Below, one piece after another: positions 39,100 through 47,734 of a stretch of 64,000 nt of DNA (its first letter is position 1; the number at the start of each line of letters is the position of its first letter). Source of the DNA: Sinisalibacter lacisalsi (lineage in GTDB: Bacteria > Pseudomonadota > Alphaproteobacteria > Rhodobacterales > Rhodobacteraceae); assembly GCF_014640115.1 (NCBI RefSeq), contig NZ_BMGI01000006.1, forward strand, positions 305,544 through 369,543, in the 5' to 3' direction. The position numbers were made by a program, and so were the translations under genes. Under the pieces are notes generated by a model. It ran no database searches. It saw only the letters and a list, made by a program, of their open reading frames with translations, and had not been told where the DNA came from.

Positions 39100-39770
39100 C
39101 AGAAATCTCCCGGTGTGATCGTGAGGATATCCGGATTATCCGGATTTACGGCGTAGAGAAGCGTGAGGGCTTCGGGGCGCAACGTCAGATCGCCCTCTTC
39201 GCCCTCAAACCGACCCTGAAGCAGCAGGATCGCGGTGTGGCCCGACGCATCCGAGCCCCGGAACAACAGGATGCCGTTCTCGAGCACCACGTCGCGGGTG
39301 ATCGTGTCCGGCTGGTAGCCCGCCGATGCGAAGTAGGAGCGCAGCAGATCGCCGTTCGCGAAAAGTATCTCGTCGGTGATCGTCTCGTCGGTGGCCGGCG
39401 CCCAGAGAATGCCGACCTGGATCAGCGCCTTGCTCTTGTATCCGAAGATGTAGGAAACCTGCGCCCTGCCACCTTCCGGCAGAATATCGGGCACCGAGAT
39501 GGTGATCACCCGGGTCCGTTCGACCGTGTTCACCCCGACGTTGATCTCGTCGTCCTCAAGCCCGAAATCGGCCTTGATCGCCTCGATCACCGCCTCCTCA
39601 TCCATGCCGAACTGGGCCGAGCGGAACCCGGTCAGGTCGGCCGCGGCTGCCTCGGAGATATCCGGAACCGCCGCGGATTGCGCCATCGCGGAAGACTGAG
39701 GGGCAAACCCCCCGATCGCGGCAGCAAGCGCAATGGCAATCACGGTGCGGAAGGTGTTGGCAGCAAGCAT
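39099..39770 (-). CDS. Secreted protein of unknown function in the adhesin operon
   Basis: A 223-residue protein with a Sec-type signal peptide (residues 1 to about 31, ending SSAMAQS) and no other membrane segment, so probably periplasmic or exported. I do not recognise the fold. The sequence alternates acidic helical stretches (MDEEAVIEAIKADFGLEDDE) with beta-rich stretches. It has a GGAGT ribosome site, and its stop overlaps the adhesin start (ATGA), so it is made in step with the 6472-residue adhesin. A role as periplasmic chaperone or processing partner for TpsA secretion is an inference from this coupling only. Confidence 0.85.
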   Translation of the reverse strand: MLAANTFRTVIAIALAAAIGGFAPQSSAMAQSAAVPDISEAAAADLTGFRSAQFGMDEEAVIEAIKADFGLEDDEINVGVNTVERTRVITISVPDILPEGGRAQVSYIFGYKSKALIQVGILWAPATDETITDEILFANGDLLRSYFASAGYQPDTITRDVVLENGILLFRGSDASGHTAILLLQGRFEGEEGDLTLRPEALTLLYAVNPDNPDILTITPGDF

Positions 39771-39861
39771 TTGGAACTCCGGGATAATCTAAAAAAAGGG
39801 GATAAATCAGAAAAAACGGCCATGGAAAGCCGCGAAATTTACTCAACCGCCCAAACGGACG

Positions 39862-40608
39862 TCAGGCGGACTTTCTCCCCTTTGCAGTCTCTTTCTCTGG
39901 GGTGGTGGGTTTCAGCTTCTCAACCGAGCGCAGGCTGGCGATCTGGGCGTAAATCGCCTTGAGGAACCCAGCCTGGTTCAATGTCTGCAGCCGCTTCGCC
40001 GAAAGGTCGGCAAGGGCTGTCTCGTCAATAATCAAAAGGCCGGTCACGACCGATTTCGTCCCGTCCGGGGCCGTCGTGTCCAGCGTGGCGTCCTGAAGCA
40101 GGCCGAACTCGTTCAGCATCGCGCAGAACGATTCCGTCTTCACCGCGGCATCGCGATAGCTCTGCGCGAGCGTAAGCGCGCGCGTCAGCGTGTCTTCCTG
40201 GTCCCCGGCCTCGGAAAAGAACCGTTCGCCATCCTCCTCGCCAAGCCCCTCGTAGGTCTCGTCGATACACAGGATCGATTCGGTCTCGTTGACATCGCCG
40301 ATGATGAACGGATAGCGCCGCAGATAAGCCGGCACGTAGGCCCCGGTCCAGAGGCCGTCCTCGGAGATGTAGGCATTGGTGCCCGGCGCGGCTCCGGTCA
40401 CGAACACCACGGAGGGACCATCGGCACCGGGAAGAAAGGCAATCGGCAGATCGACGGCGAGCTCGAACTCGTCGACCAGCGCGGGAATCACGTTGGCGGT
40501 CCGCGCAAAATCGAGCGGGCGCTCCGGGCGGGAAAGCCGAAGGCCCTGATGCCGCCGGGAATCGAGCGGCACGACTGACTTGTAGAAAAGTGGTGTGTCT
40601 GAAGACAT
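39862..40608 (-). CDS. SapC family protein
   Basis: A 248-residue SapC-family protein. FYKSVVPLDSRRHQGLRLSR is the usual opening, and the middle contains the conserved YLRRYPFIIGD segment. SapC is named from an S-layer operon of Campylobacter and is found in many proteobacteria beside surface proteins; its biochemical role is not established. There is no signal peptide, so it is probably cytoplasmic. I chose the ATG at 40608 over an in-frame TTG at 40617. It is the first gene of the operon, 91 bp before the secreted-protein gene, with a palindromic sequence just upstream. Confidence 0.88.
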   Translation of the reverse strand: MSSDTPLFYKSVVPLDSRRHQGLRLSRPERPLDFARTANVIPALVDEFELAVDLPIAFLPGADGPSVVFVTGAAPGTNAYISEDGLWTGAYVPAYLRRYPFIIGDVNETESILCIDETYEGLGEEDGERFFSEAGDQEDTLTRALTLAQSYRDAAVKTESFCAMLNEFGLLQDATLDTTAPDGTKSVVTGLLIIDETALADLSAKRLQTLNQAGFLKAIYAQIASLRSVEKLKPTTPEKETAKGRKSA

Positions 40609-40642
40609 TCCCGTCAATTACCCCCCTGCGGGCACATCTGCG

Positions 40643-40657
40643 GTGTGTTCGACACAC
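40643..40657. promoter_or_regulatory. Palindrome upstream of sapC
   Basis: GTGTGT-TCG-ACACAC is a perfect palindrome with 6-bp arms, 34 bp from the sapC start. Position and symmetry suggest an operator for the adhesin operon. The regulator is unknown and no regulator gene is adjacent. Confidence 0.4.
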
Positions 40658-40981
40658 TCTTTTGATAGCTCCATTCGATACTTACCAACACCGGCAGCCC
40701 CCAATCTGTCAATAGAAAACGCGACAAAACGTCACTATTCACGCGCACCAAAAGACACCCCAGCGCCTTGAAAGAAGCCCCCGGGAGCGCGGGAAGCGCT
40801 TGGCCCGGACACAACTGCCCGAACGCCACCATTCAATCTTCGCGAGCGCCCTTTCGGAGCCGGGGCCGTCCTGCCTTTCGCGGGTGCAGCCACGCCCCTC
40901 TTCCAAGGGCTGCATCGTGCCATTCAATCAAGCACATGCATTGATGCGTTTGGAAGATCGCGATCACTGACCGGCACTAGA

Positions 40982-41015
40982 TTGACGAATTCAAAAAGTT
41001 TGTTATAGTTAACTA
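40982..41015 (+). promoter_or_regulatory. Sigma-70-like promoter with overlapping palindrome
   Basis: TTGACG (40982-40987) and TATAGT (41004-41009) are separated by 16 bp, upstream of the autotransporter gene. The -10 box overlaps a perfect 10-bp palindrome, TAGTTAACTA (41006-41015), which could be an operator. Confidence 0.55.
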
Positions 41016-41070
41016 ATTCTTGGGGCTGTATGCGTCGAGTAGTGAGTTTCGTAAAGAGGGCCGGTCTCAA

Positions 41071-43017
41071 ATGTCCAAATCACTCCGTGTCGTTGCCGCG
41101 TCGGCACTCGCCGCAATCCCCTTCAGCATCGCCCAGGTCAGTGAAAGCACCGCGCAGGAGTTGTATGACTTCGGCGTCATTGCCGGCCAATCGCTGACCA
41201 ATACCGGCCCGACGACGATCGTCGGAGATATCGCGGTCAGCCCGGGAAGCTCGTATACCGGCTCCGGCAGCGTCACGCACACCGGGGCGACGTACCTCGG
41301 AGATGCCGTGGCGGCGCGCATCCAGGACGATCTGACCACTCTCTACATGGTCCTGTCCGGCCGCACGACCTCGGTCGGTGGGGATCTGACGGGTCAGGAT
41401 CTTGGCGGCATGGTTCTCTCCCCGGGCGTCTACAACTTCGACACATCCGCAATGATTTCGGCGGGTCAGACATTGACGCTGGATGGTGGCGGCGATCCGA
41501 ACGCGATCTTCATCTTCAACATCGGCTCGACACTGACCGCTCAAAGCGGTTCCGCCGTGGTGCTGCAGAACGGGGCGCAGGGTGGCAACGTGTTTTACCG
41601 GATCGGAAGTTCCGCGACGCTGGACACGACCGCCGACCTTGTCGGCCAGCTCGTGGCGCTGACGAGCATCTCGTTGAACACCTCCGCCACGCTCGGTTGC
41701 GGCGCGGCCTACGCGCGCAACGGCTCGGTGACGCTGGACAGTAATACGATCGGGATCTGCACCCTCGCGGGCAATGATTTCGATACGGTCGTCGACGAGT
41801 CCGAGCTTACGGAAAACGAACTCGCCATTGCCGAAGCCCTGTCGGATTATGTGGCCGGTGGCGGCGTGCTGCCGATCGGTTTTGCCATTCTGGCCGCCAC
41901 CCAGACCGCCGAGGAACTGGCCCTCAGCCTCGCCCAGTTGTCCGGCGAAGTCGTCACCGGCGTCGCGCCGACGGGAATGCAGGCGATGAACGCTTTCCTC
42001 GACACTGCGGTGGGCTCAGGCAGCAGGCCGCGCAACCAGGTCATGGCGCCGAGCGAACCCGGCATTCCGGCCGGTATGGTGAGGGAAAAGATCGACGCGG
42101 TCTATGGCGGCAAACTCGGCGCCGCGCAGCCGGGCCCCGTGGCCCCGGCGCTCGCCTATCCAGCGAGCTTGGCCGCGCAGCCACGGCCATGGGATGTCTG
42201 GGCGTCCGCCTATGGCTCTCGCGCTGTAACCGACGGCGATCCGAACCGCGGCTTGCAGGAACGCACCTCGCAGAACCTCGGGTTTGCGGCCGGCTTGAAT
42301 CACGCGGTCGGATCGAGCTCGGATATCGGCATCGCGTTGTCTTGGAACCAGGCGAATTTCGCGCTGGGCAACGGATTCGGCTCCGGCACCAGCGACACGC
42401 TGTTTGTCGCGCTTCGCGGTCAAACCTCAACGGACTTGGGCTATCTTGAAGCTGCGCTTGCCTATGGGCGAAGCGACATCACCACTGACCGCACCTTGAC
42501 GATTGCGGGCGTGGATCGGCTGATCGGCGCAACAACGGCAGACACTTTCGCGGCGCATGTCGAAGCCGGCTACCACATGGGCAATTTCACGCCCTTTGCA
42601 GGGTTGCGCGCGCAGTCCTACACAACGCATGCCTTTTCGGAAACAGCCGCTTCGGGCACATCAAGCTACGCGCTGCAATATGATGAACACACCACGACCT
42701 CGCTGCGCAGCGAACTGGGGCTCGACATGCAGTGGGTCAACGAGCGCGACGGAGGCGCGATGACGACATTCGGATTGCGCGCCGCATGGGCCCATGAGTT
42801 CGCGTCGAACCAACCGGGCACAAGATCATTCGTCAATGCACCCGGCGTGACCTTCCCGGCATCCGGAGCGGCGCGGGACAGAGACTCGCTGATCCTGGCC
42901 GCGAACGCGGGGATGGCCGCGTCCAACGGGCTCTACTTCGATGGCGCGATCAAAGCGGAGTATTCCCGCAGTTCGCGGGATTTAGGCGGATCTCTCACGG
43001 TGGGCTATCGCTGGTAG
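41071..43017 (+). CDS. Autotransporter with DUF3494 (ice-binding-type) passenger
   Basis: A 648-residue outer-membrane protein. Residues 1 to about 27 are a signal peptide. Residues about 28-235 are a DUF3494 domain, the beta-solenoid fold of type 1 ice-binding proteins (GQSLTNTGPTTIVGDIAVSP, later LSPGVYNFDTSAMISAGQTL). After a linker, residues 371-648 form a C-terminal autotransporter barrel ending in the canonical aromatic residue (GYRW). The passenger would be displayed at the cell surface. Ice binding is known for some family members; others are probably adhesins, so surface adhesion is an equally good reading. Start at 41071 has a GAGGG site; an upstream TTG was rejected. It is divergent from the adhesin operon. 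Confidence 0.88.
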   Translation: MSKSLRVVAASALAAIPFSIAQVSESTAQELYDFGVIAGQSLTNTGPTTIVGDIAVSPGSSYTGSGSVTHTGATYLGDAVAARIQDDLTTLYMVLSGRTTSVGGDLTGQDLGGMVLSPGVYNFDTSAMISAGQTLTLDGGGDPNAIFIFNIGSTLTAQSGSAVVLQNGAQGGNVFYRIGSSATLDTTADLVGQLVALTSISLNTSATLGCGAAYARNGSVTLDSNTIGICTLAGNDFDTVVDESELTENELAIAEALSDYVAGGGVLPIGFAILAATQTAEELALSLAQLSGEVVTGVAPTGMQAMNAFLDTAVGSGSRPRNQVMAPSEPGIPAGMVREKIDAVYGGKLGAAQPGPVAPALAYPASLAAQPRPWDVWASAYGSRAVTDGDPNRGLQERTSQNLGFAAGLNHAVGSSSDIGIALSWNQANFALGNGFGSGTSDTLFVALRGQTSTDLGYLEAALAYGRSDITTDRTLTIAGVDRLIGATTADTFAAHVEAGYHMGNFTPFAGLRAQSYTTHAFSETAASGTSSYALQYDEHTTTSLRSELGLDMQWVNERDGGAMTTFGLRAAWAHEFASNQPGTRSFVNAPGVTFPASGAARDRDSLILAANAGMAASNGLYFDGAIKAEYSRSSRDLGGSLTVGYRW

Positions 43018-43231
43018 TTCAGCGGTCGGGGGCGCCCCTCTCGCTTTAGGAATCAGCACCATCCTCACCCCGATCCGCGCGGAGACGATCTTGTTGAGTA
43101 CCAGGTTTGCGCCGGCCGGCGCACGGACCCATACGCAAACAGCTGGCGAAAACTCCCTTCGATCGTCTCGTCCGCCCGAGCCACGAGCGGGCCATGGCGG
43201 AAAACACCCTGCAGATTGCCGCGAAAGGCGC

Positions 43232-44398
43232 TCACCGGCCGACCACCGGCAAGTCCGCCTCCGCACGCGGCGAGAGCAGTTCCGCGCCGTCCTCGCGCAG
43301 CACCAAATTCTCCTCGTGCACCATGATGCGCCCGTCCCCTGTTTCGCAACAAGGTTCCAGCGAAAGCACCATGCCGGCGCGCAAAGGCGTCTCATCGCGC
43401 GGGGTGAACGATGGCCACTCGGTCAGCGCAACGCCAAGCCCGTGGCCGAGACGCCCGCGCGATACCGTAGCGCCATGGCGGCTGAGCGCGTCGCGCAGCA
43501 GCCGATGCACATCGCAGGCGCGCAGGCCGGGGCGCAGGAGCTTCACCACATCCTCGGTTGCTTGCCAGAGCGCGGCATGGGCGCGGCGCGCGGCATCGGT
43601 GGCGCGGCCGATGGCGAAATTCCGGTCAAAGTCACAGAAATACCCATCCTTCACCGCGCCGGTGTCCAACATCAAAACCTCGCCTCGCGCCAGCTGTTCG
43701 GGGCCGGCGGACGAGATCACATCGCCATAGCCATCCGGCCCCGCACCGCCCGCGACATAGCTGACCCAATCCGCCCCCGCCTCGAGAAGCGCGACCTGGA
43801 AGTCGCGAAACACCGCGTCGAGCGGGCGGCCTTCCGCGGCGAACTGCGGCACCCGGGCAAAAGCGCGCGCGCCGATGGCACAGGCCTCGCGAACCTTCGC
43901 GATCTCGGCGTCGGACTTGATCTCGCGCACCCGCTGCACGCAGGCGGTGGCATCGACGAAGGCGCGGGGGGCAAGGCTGCTTCGCAAGGTTTCGAAATCG
44001 GCCAGCGGCATGCGCAGATGCGTTTCGAGACCCATCGGCAGGCCAACGCGGCCGCGCTCCGGCACCAGCCCCGCCAATGTTTCCGTCAGCAGGCTGATGC
44101 CATCGTCAAACGGGTCCGGCGCCTCCCAGGTGCGGATCACAGGCATCCAGGTGCGCCCCATGAGGTCCGCCCCGATCGCCGGGATCACCGCCACCGGATC
44201 GCCCGAGCGTGGCACCACCACGAACCAGGGGCGCGCGGGGCTTTCCCAGAAACGGGTGAGAAAGCCGGTGACGTAGAATACATCCGCCGCAGCGGTCAGC
44301 AGCAGCGCGTCCAGCCCTTGCGCTTCCATGCCCTGTTGCAGACGGGCGGTCCGCCCCCGGTATTCCGCCGCGGGAAAGATCAGCGAGCGCTCAGCCAC
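43232..44398 (-). CDS. M24 family Xaa-Pro aminopeptidase/creatinase-like protein
   Basis: A 388-residue pita-bread-fold protein of the M24 family. After a creatinase-type N-terminal domain, the metal ligands are visible: Asp residues in MLDTGAVKDGYFCDFDR, His in GRLGHGLGVA, and Glu in SLEPCC and VHEENLVLRE. It would act in the cytoplasm on Xaa-Pro peptides or a small amidine-type substrate. It overlaps the preceding lyase gene by eight bases, so the two are coupled. With the divergent AsnC regulator this looks like a small amino-acid or peptide catabolic unit. Confidence 0.9.
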   Translation of the reverse strand: MAERSLIFPAAEYRGRTARLQQGMEAQGLDALLLTAAADVFYVTGFLTRFWESPARPWFVVVPRSGDPVAVIPAIGADLMGRTWMPVIRTWEAPDPFDDGISLLTETLAGLVPERGRVGLPMGLETHLRMPLADFETLRSSLAPRAFVDATACVQRVREIKSDAEIAKVREACAIGARAFARVPQFAAEGRPLDAVFRDFQVALLEAGADWVSYVAGGAGPDGYGDVISSAGPEQLARGEVLMLDTGAVKDGYFCDFDRNFAIGRATDAARRAHAALWQATEDVVKLLRPGLRACDVHRLLRDALSRHGATVSRGRLGHGLGVALTEWPSFTPRDETPLRAGMVLSLEPCCETGDGRIMVHEENLVLREDGAELLSPRAEADLPVVGR

Positions 44399-45434
44399 CT
44401 TCCGGGCCTTCCGTCAGGAAAGCCAGAACCTGTGCCTGCGGCGGCAGGTCCAGCCCGGCGATCAGGGCGGCGACCCCTGCGCCACCCGAGGGCGTCGTTG
44501 CCAGCCCCCGCGCCGCCAGCTCCGCCGCCCCTCTCCGCGCCTCGTCCTCGGTGATGGTGAGGAAGAGATCGGCGTCGCGCGCCAGCCCATTGAGCGCGAT
44601 CAGCGACGCCGTCTTGCAGTCGAGCCGCCCCATGCAGGACGCAGGCCCCCGTGTGTCCACCATGGCCCCGGCGCGAATGCTCTCGATCAGGGCCGGGGCG
44701 GCATCGGGTTCGACAACGATAACCTGCGGCCCGTCGCCCCAGACCCGGCGCGCATGGGCCGCCACGGCGGCGGCCAGCCCGCCCACGCCGGCCTGCAACA
44801 GGATATGGCTGGGCGCCGGCCCGATCTGGCTGGCGGCTTCCTCGGCCAGTTGCAGATAGCCTTCCATCACTCGCAGGGGCAGCTCGGTATAGCCGCGCCA
44901 GGAACTGTCGGACAGAAGCGTCCATCCCTGCGTCTCTGCGGCGGCTTCGGCCGCATCCATGCTTTCCTCATAGCTCGCGCCCGCGCGGACAACCTCAGCG
45001 CCCTTGGCCGCCAGCCGGTTGGCAAAGGCCGCGGGTACCGTCTCGGCCAGGTAGATGACCGCGCGCGCACCGAACAGCCGCGCCCCCGCCGCCACCGACA
45101 AGCCGTGATTACCCGCGCTCGCCGTCACATAGACCCGCCCGCTCAAGGCCCGGCCCCAGTCCTGCGCGCCTGTCGCCGCTGCCTCGCGCGCGATTGCATG
45201 GGCCGCGCCGAGCGCCTTGAAACTGCCCAGCCCCATGCGCGCGCGTTCATCCTTCAGCACAAGCCGCGCCACCCCGAGGTCGCCGGCCAGCGCGGGCACG
45301 TCGCGCAGCGGCGTCGGCACATGGGCCGGGCATTGCGCCAGAAGTCGCGCCACGCCATCGGCGCTGTCGAGGGGCATCGGCGCATCCAGTGCCAGGCCCT
45401 GACCACGCCACGGGTTCTGCAATAGGTTCGGCAT
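44391..45434 (-). CDS. PLP-dependent diaminopropionate ammonia-lyase-like enzyme
   Basis: A 347-residue fold-type II PLP enzyme. DERARMGLGSFKALGAAHA contains the Schiff-base lysine (Lys73), and its wording matches the 2,3-diaminopropionate ammonia-lyase group. ASAGNHGLSVAAGARLFGA is the PLP-phosphate or substrate loop and GVGGLAAAVA is the glycine-rich loop. Family members eliminate ammonia from diaminopropionate or hydroxyamino acids. It is somewhat shorter than the usual 400 residues. Start at 45434 has an AGAGGG site. It is the first gene of the pair with the M24 peptidase, and an AsnC regulator is divergent 174 bp away. A threonine/serine dehydratase-like activity is the alternative. Confidence 0.85.
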   Translation of the reverse strand: MPNLLQNPWRGQGLALDAPMPLDSADGVARLLAQCPAHVPTPLRDVPALAGDLGVARLVLKDERARMGLGSFKALGAAHAIAREAAATGAQDWGRALSGRVYVTASAGNHGLSVAAGARLFGARAVIYLAETVPAAFANRLAAKGAEVVRAGASYEESMDAAEAAAETQGWTLLSDSSWRGYTELPLRVMEGYLQLAEEAASQIGPAPSHILLQAGVGGLAAAVAAHARRVWGDGPQVIVVEPDAAPALIESIRAGAMVDTRGPASCMGRLDCKTASLIALNGLARDADLFLTITEDEARRGAAELAARGLATTPSGGAGVAALIAGLDLPPQAQVLAFLTEGPEGG

Positions 45435-45608
45435 GTTTTCCCTCTTTCGCCCTTTGCGCCAGTCTAGCCCGGAGGAGTGCGCGTTTCTTCGAAATCCCCC
45501 GCAGGGACAAGCCGGTTTTCGGCGCATTTCTGGTGCCTGACACGGTTTTTCGGCCCCATTGCGGGAAATGCCTTCGGCTCAAACGGATTTTCCGCCAGTC
45601 TGCGGCGC

Positions 45609-46073
45609 ATGGACAGATTCGATGCCGTCATCCTCGATGCCCTGCAGCACAACGCCCGGCTGACGGCCGAGGCCCTGTCGCTCCAGGTGGGGCTCTCGCC
45701 CGACGCCTGCCGCAAACGTCTGGCGCGGTTGCGCGCCTCCGGCGTGATCGAGGCCGAGATTGCCGTGCTCGACCCCGCCCAGGTCGGGCGCGGGTTGTTC
45801 CTGATCGTCGAGGTCACGCTGCAAAACGAGCGCAAGGCCGATCTTGACCGGTTCAAGGCCCGGATGCAGGCCGCGCCCGAAGTGATGCAATGCTATTACG
45901 TCACCGGAAACGCCGATTTCATCCTGATCCTGTCGGCCCGCGACATGGCCGATTACGAAGACTTCACCCGGCGCCAGTTCTTTGCCGAAGACAACATCCT
46001 GCGCTTTCGCACCAGCGCCGTGATGGACCGCGTGAAAACCGGGTTTGCCGTGCCAGTTCAGCCGCGTGCGTGA
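45609..46073 (+). CDS. Lrp/AsnC family transcriptional regulator
   Basis: A 154-residue Lrp/AsnC regulator. The N-terminal helix-turn-helix is RLTAEALSLQVGLSPDACRK. The C-terminal RAM ligand domain includes VMQCYYVTGNADFILILSAR, the amino-acid-sensing segment. It is divergent from the lyase/peptidase pair, the usual arrangement for local control of amino-acid catabolism, so the substrate amino acid is the probable effector. No clear Shine-Dalgarno sequence precedes the ATG. The upstream gap contains GCGGGAAAT and ATTTTCCGC as a near-perfect inverted pair that might be its site. Confidence 0.92.
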   Translation: MDRFDAVILDALQHNARLTAEALSLQVGLSPDACRKRLARLRASGVIEAEIAVLDPAQVGRGLFLIVEVTLQNERKADLDRFKARMQAAPEVMQCYYVTGNADFILILSARDMADYEDFTRRQFFAEDNILRFRTSAVMDRVKTGFAVPVQPRA

Positions 46074-46134
46074 GGCACTCCGCAAGGACAGCGCCCTGCC
46101 CGTCAACTGACGCGCACCGGCGCAGCCACGGCGG

Positions 46135-46800
46135 TCAGCCCTCGCTCATCAGCACTGGCCGTCCCTCTTCCCGCCACTCGGGCAAACCGCCCTCCATGCG
46201 GCGCGCGTCAAGCCCGTGCTTTCGAAGCGCCGCGACGGCCTGATGGGCGAAAATGCAGTAAGGGCCCCGGCAATAGGCCACGACCTCCGTTGCGCGGTCG
46301 AGCCCGGCGATGATCTCCTCCAGCTCGGCCAGCGTGGCATTGCGCGCGCCCGGAATGTGTGCCGCGGCGAATTCATCCGGCGGGCGGATATCGAGCAGGG
46401 TCACGCTGCCTTCGGCCAGCCGCCGGGCCAGCGCATCCCGGCTCACCGGCTCGGGCCGCTCCTCGCCGCCCGCAAGCCCGCGCAGGATGTGCTCGACTTC
46501 GGCCAGATTGCGCTCGGCCACCACGCGCAAAAGGTCCATCAGCCTGAGCGCCTCGGCATCGGTCAACCGGTAGATCACCGCCTTGCCTGCGCGCTGGCTG
46601 GTCACAAGGCCGGCACGGCGCAGGTGCTGCAGATGCTGCGAGCAATTTGCGATGGTCAGGCCGGTCTTCTCGGCCAGCGGTTCGACCCCGCGCTCGCCTT
46701 GCGCGAGTTGTTCGAGGATCAGCAGCCGCGCCGGGGAGGACAAGGCGCGGGCCACCAGCGCGTATTCGTCGAGCAGGGCGGCCTTCGGGCTGTTTGACAC
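46135..46800 (-). CDS. ArsR family regulator fused to a rhodanese domain
   Basis: A 221-residue two-domain protein. Residues 1 to about 100 are an ArsR winged helix (SSPARLLILEQLAQGERGV, then TIANCSQHLQHLRRAGLV, with a cysteine in the recognition region). Residues about 118-215 are a rhodanese domain with the active-site loop CRGPYC. Rhodaneses carry a persulfide on the loop cysteine, so the fusion probably senses sulfane sulfur or a thiol-reactive signal. It is divergent from the desaturase/MFS operon across a perfect palindrome, so it probably represses itself and that operon. Metal sensing by the ArsR part is the alternative. Confidence 0.93.
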   Translation of the reverse strand: MSNSPKAALLDEYALVARALSSPARLLILEQLAQGERGVEPLAEKTGLTIANCSQHLQHLRRAGLVTSQRAGKAVIYRLTDAEALRLMDLLRVVAERNLAEVEHILRGLAGGEERPEPVSRDALARRLAEGSVTLLDIRPPDEFAAAHIPGARNATLAELEEIIAGLDRATEVVAYCRGPYCIFAHQAVAALRKHGLDARRMEGGLPEWREEGRPVLMSEG

Positions 46801-46822
46801 GGGGCATCTCCGGATGATACTT

Positions 46823-46844
46823 CATTCAAGCACTTACTTGAATG
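46823..46844. promoter_or_regulatory. ArsR-type palindromic operator
   Basis: CATTCAAG-N6-CTTGAATG, a perfect inverted repeat with 8-bp arms, lies 23 bp from the start of the ArsR-rhodanese gene and 48 bp before the desaturase start. Sites of this shape are typical of ArsR/SmtB repressors. Confidence 0.7.
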
Positions 46845-46891
46845 TAACGATTCCCCCGGCTCCCACAACCCTCAACCGCGCGAGTGCCGCC

Positions 46892-47734
46892 ATGTCAGAC
46901 ACCATCATGTCGGCCGAACCGACGATCCGCCTTGCCGCGTTCCTAGGAGTCCTGCTCGCCATGGCGCTGTGGGAGGCGGCCGCGCCGCGCCGCCGCCGCT
47001 ACATTCCCCGCGTTCTGCGCTGGACCAACAATCTCGGGCTCGTCGTGCTCGATACCCTTATCCTTCGGCTCAGCTTTCCGATCCTCGCGGTCGGTTTGGC
47101 GGTTCTGGCCGAAGAGGGCGGCTGGGGGCTTTTCAACAACATCGACGCGCCGCTGTGGCTCGCGATCGTGGCGTCGATGCTGCTGCTCGATCTCGCGATC
47201 TACCTCCAGCACGTGATGTTCCACGCCGTGCCGGGGCTCTGGCGGCTGCACCGGATGCACCACGCCGATCTCGATTTCGACGCGACGACGGGCCTGCGCT
47301 TTCACCCGGTGGAAATCCTGCTTTCCATGGGGGTGAAGCTCGCGGTCGTGGCGGCCCTCGGCCCGCCCGCCGTGGCGGTGCTGCTGTTCGAGGTGATCCT
47401 GAATGCCACGGCGCTGTTCAATCACGCCAACATAAACCTGCCGCGCCCGGTCGACCGGGTTCTGCGGCTCATCGTGGTCACGCCCGACATGCACCGGGTG
47501 CACCATTCCTCCGACCCCCGCGAAACCAACTCGAATTACGGTTTCAACCTGCCCTGGTGGGATCGCCTGCTCGGCACCTACATCGCCCAGCCCGCGAAGG
47601 GGCACCACGGCATGGAAATCGGCATCGAGCAGTTCCGCACCCCGCGTGACCTCTGGCTCGACCGGATGCTGGCGCAGCCCGTCCGCGGCCCCGCGAGCGG
47701 CCATGCGCTCGACAGCCGGGAGCGCGACACATGA
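46892..47734 (+). CDS. Sterol desaturase / fatty acid hydroxylase family protein
   Basis: A 280-residue integral-membrane di-iron protein. Histidine clusters are HVMFH, HRMHH, a conserved RFHPVE and HRVHHSS, the ligand set of the FA_hydroxylase family, embedded among four or so hydrophobic helices. It would hydroxylate or desaturate a lipid-like substrate in the inner membrane. I placed the start at 46892 because the frame upstream overlaps the divergent ArsR gene. It is the first gene after the palindrome, and its stop overlaps the MFS start (ATGA). The substrate is unknown. Confidence 0.88.
   Translation: MSDTIMSAEPTIRLAAFLGVLLAMALWEAAAPRRRRYIPRVLRWTNNLGLVVLDTLILRLSFPILAVGLAVLAEEGGWGLFNNIDAPLWLAIVASMLLLDLAIYLQHVMFHAVPGLWRLHRMHHADLDFDATTGLRFHPVEILLSMGVKLAVVAALGPPAVAVLLFEVILNATALFNHANINLPRPVDRVLRLIVVTPDMHRVHHSSDPRETNSNYGFNLPWWDRLLGTYIAQPAKGHHGMEIGIEQFRTPRDLWLDRMLAQPVRGPASGHALDSRERDT

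Larger units (their letters stand above)
40609..41070. other. Divergent control region between the sapC operon and the autotransporter gene
   Basis: A 462-bp stretch without a convincing gene. It holds a palindrome close to sapC (40643-40657) and a promoter-like pair with an overlapping palindrome close to the autotransporter gene (40982-41015). Short frames on the minus strand here lack ribosome sites and have shadow-like composition. Confidence 0.7.

Noticed and set aside
42982-43231. Possible gene remnant between the autotransporter and the M24 gene
   Set aside because: Minus-strand frames contain protein-like pieces (DETIEGSFRQLFAYGS and NLVLNKIVSARIGVRM) in different frames, which might be a frameshifted relic, but I cannot tie them to a family.
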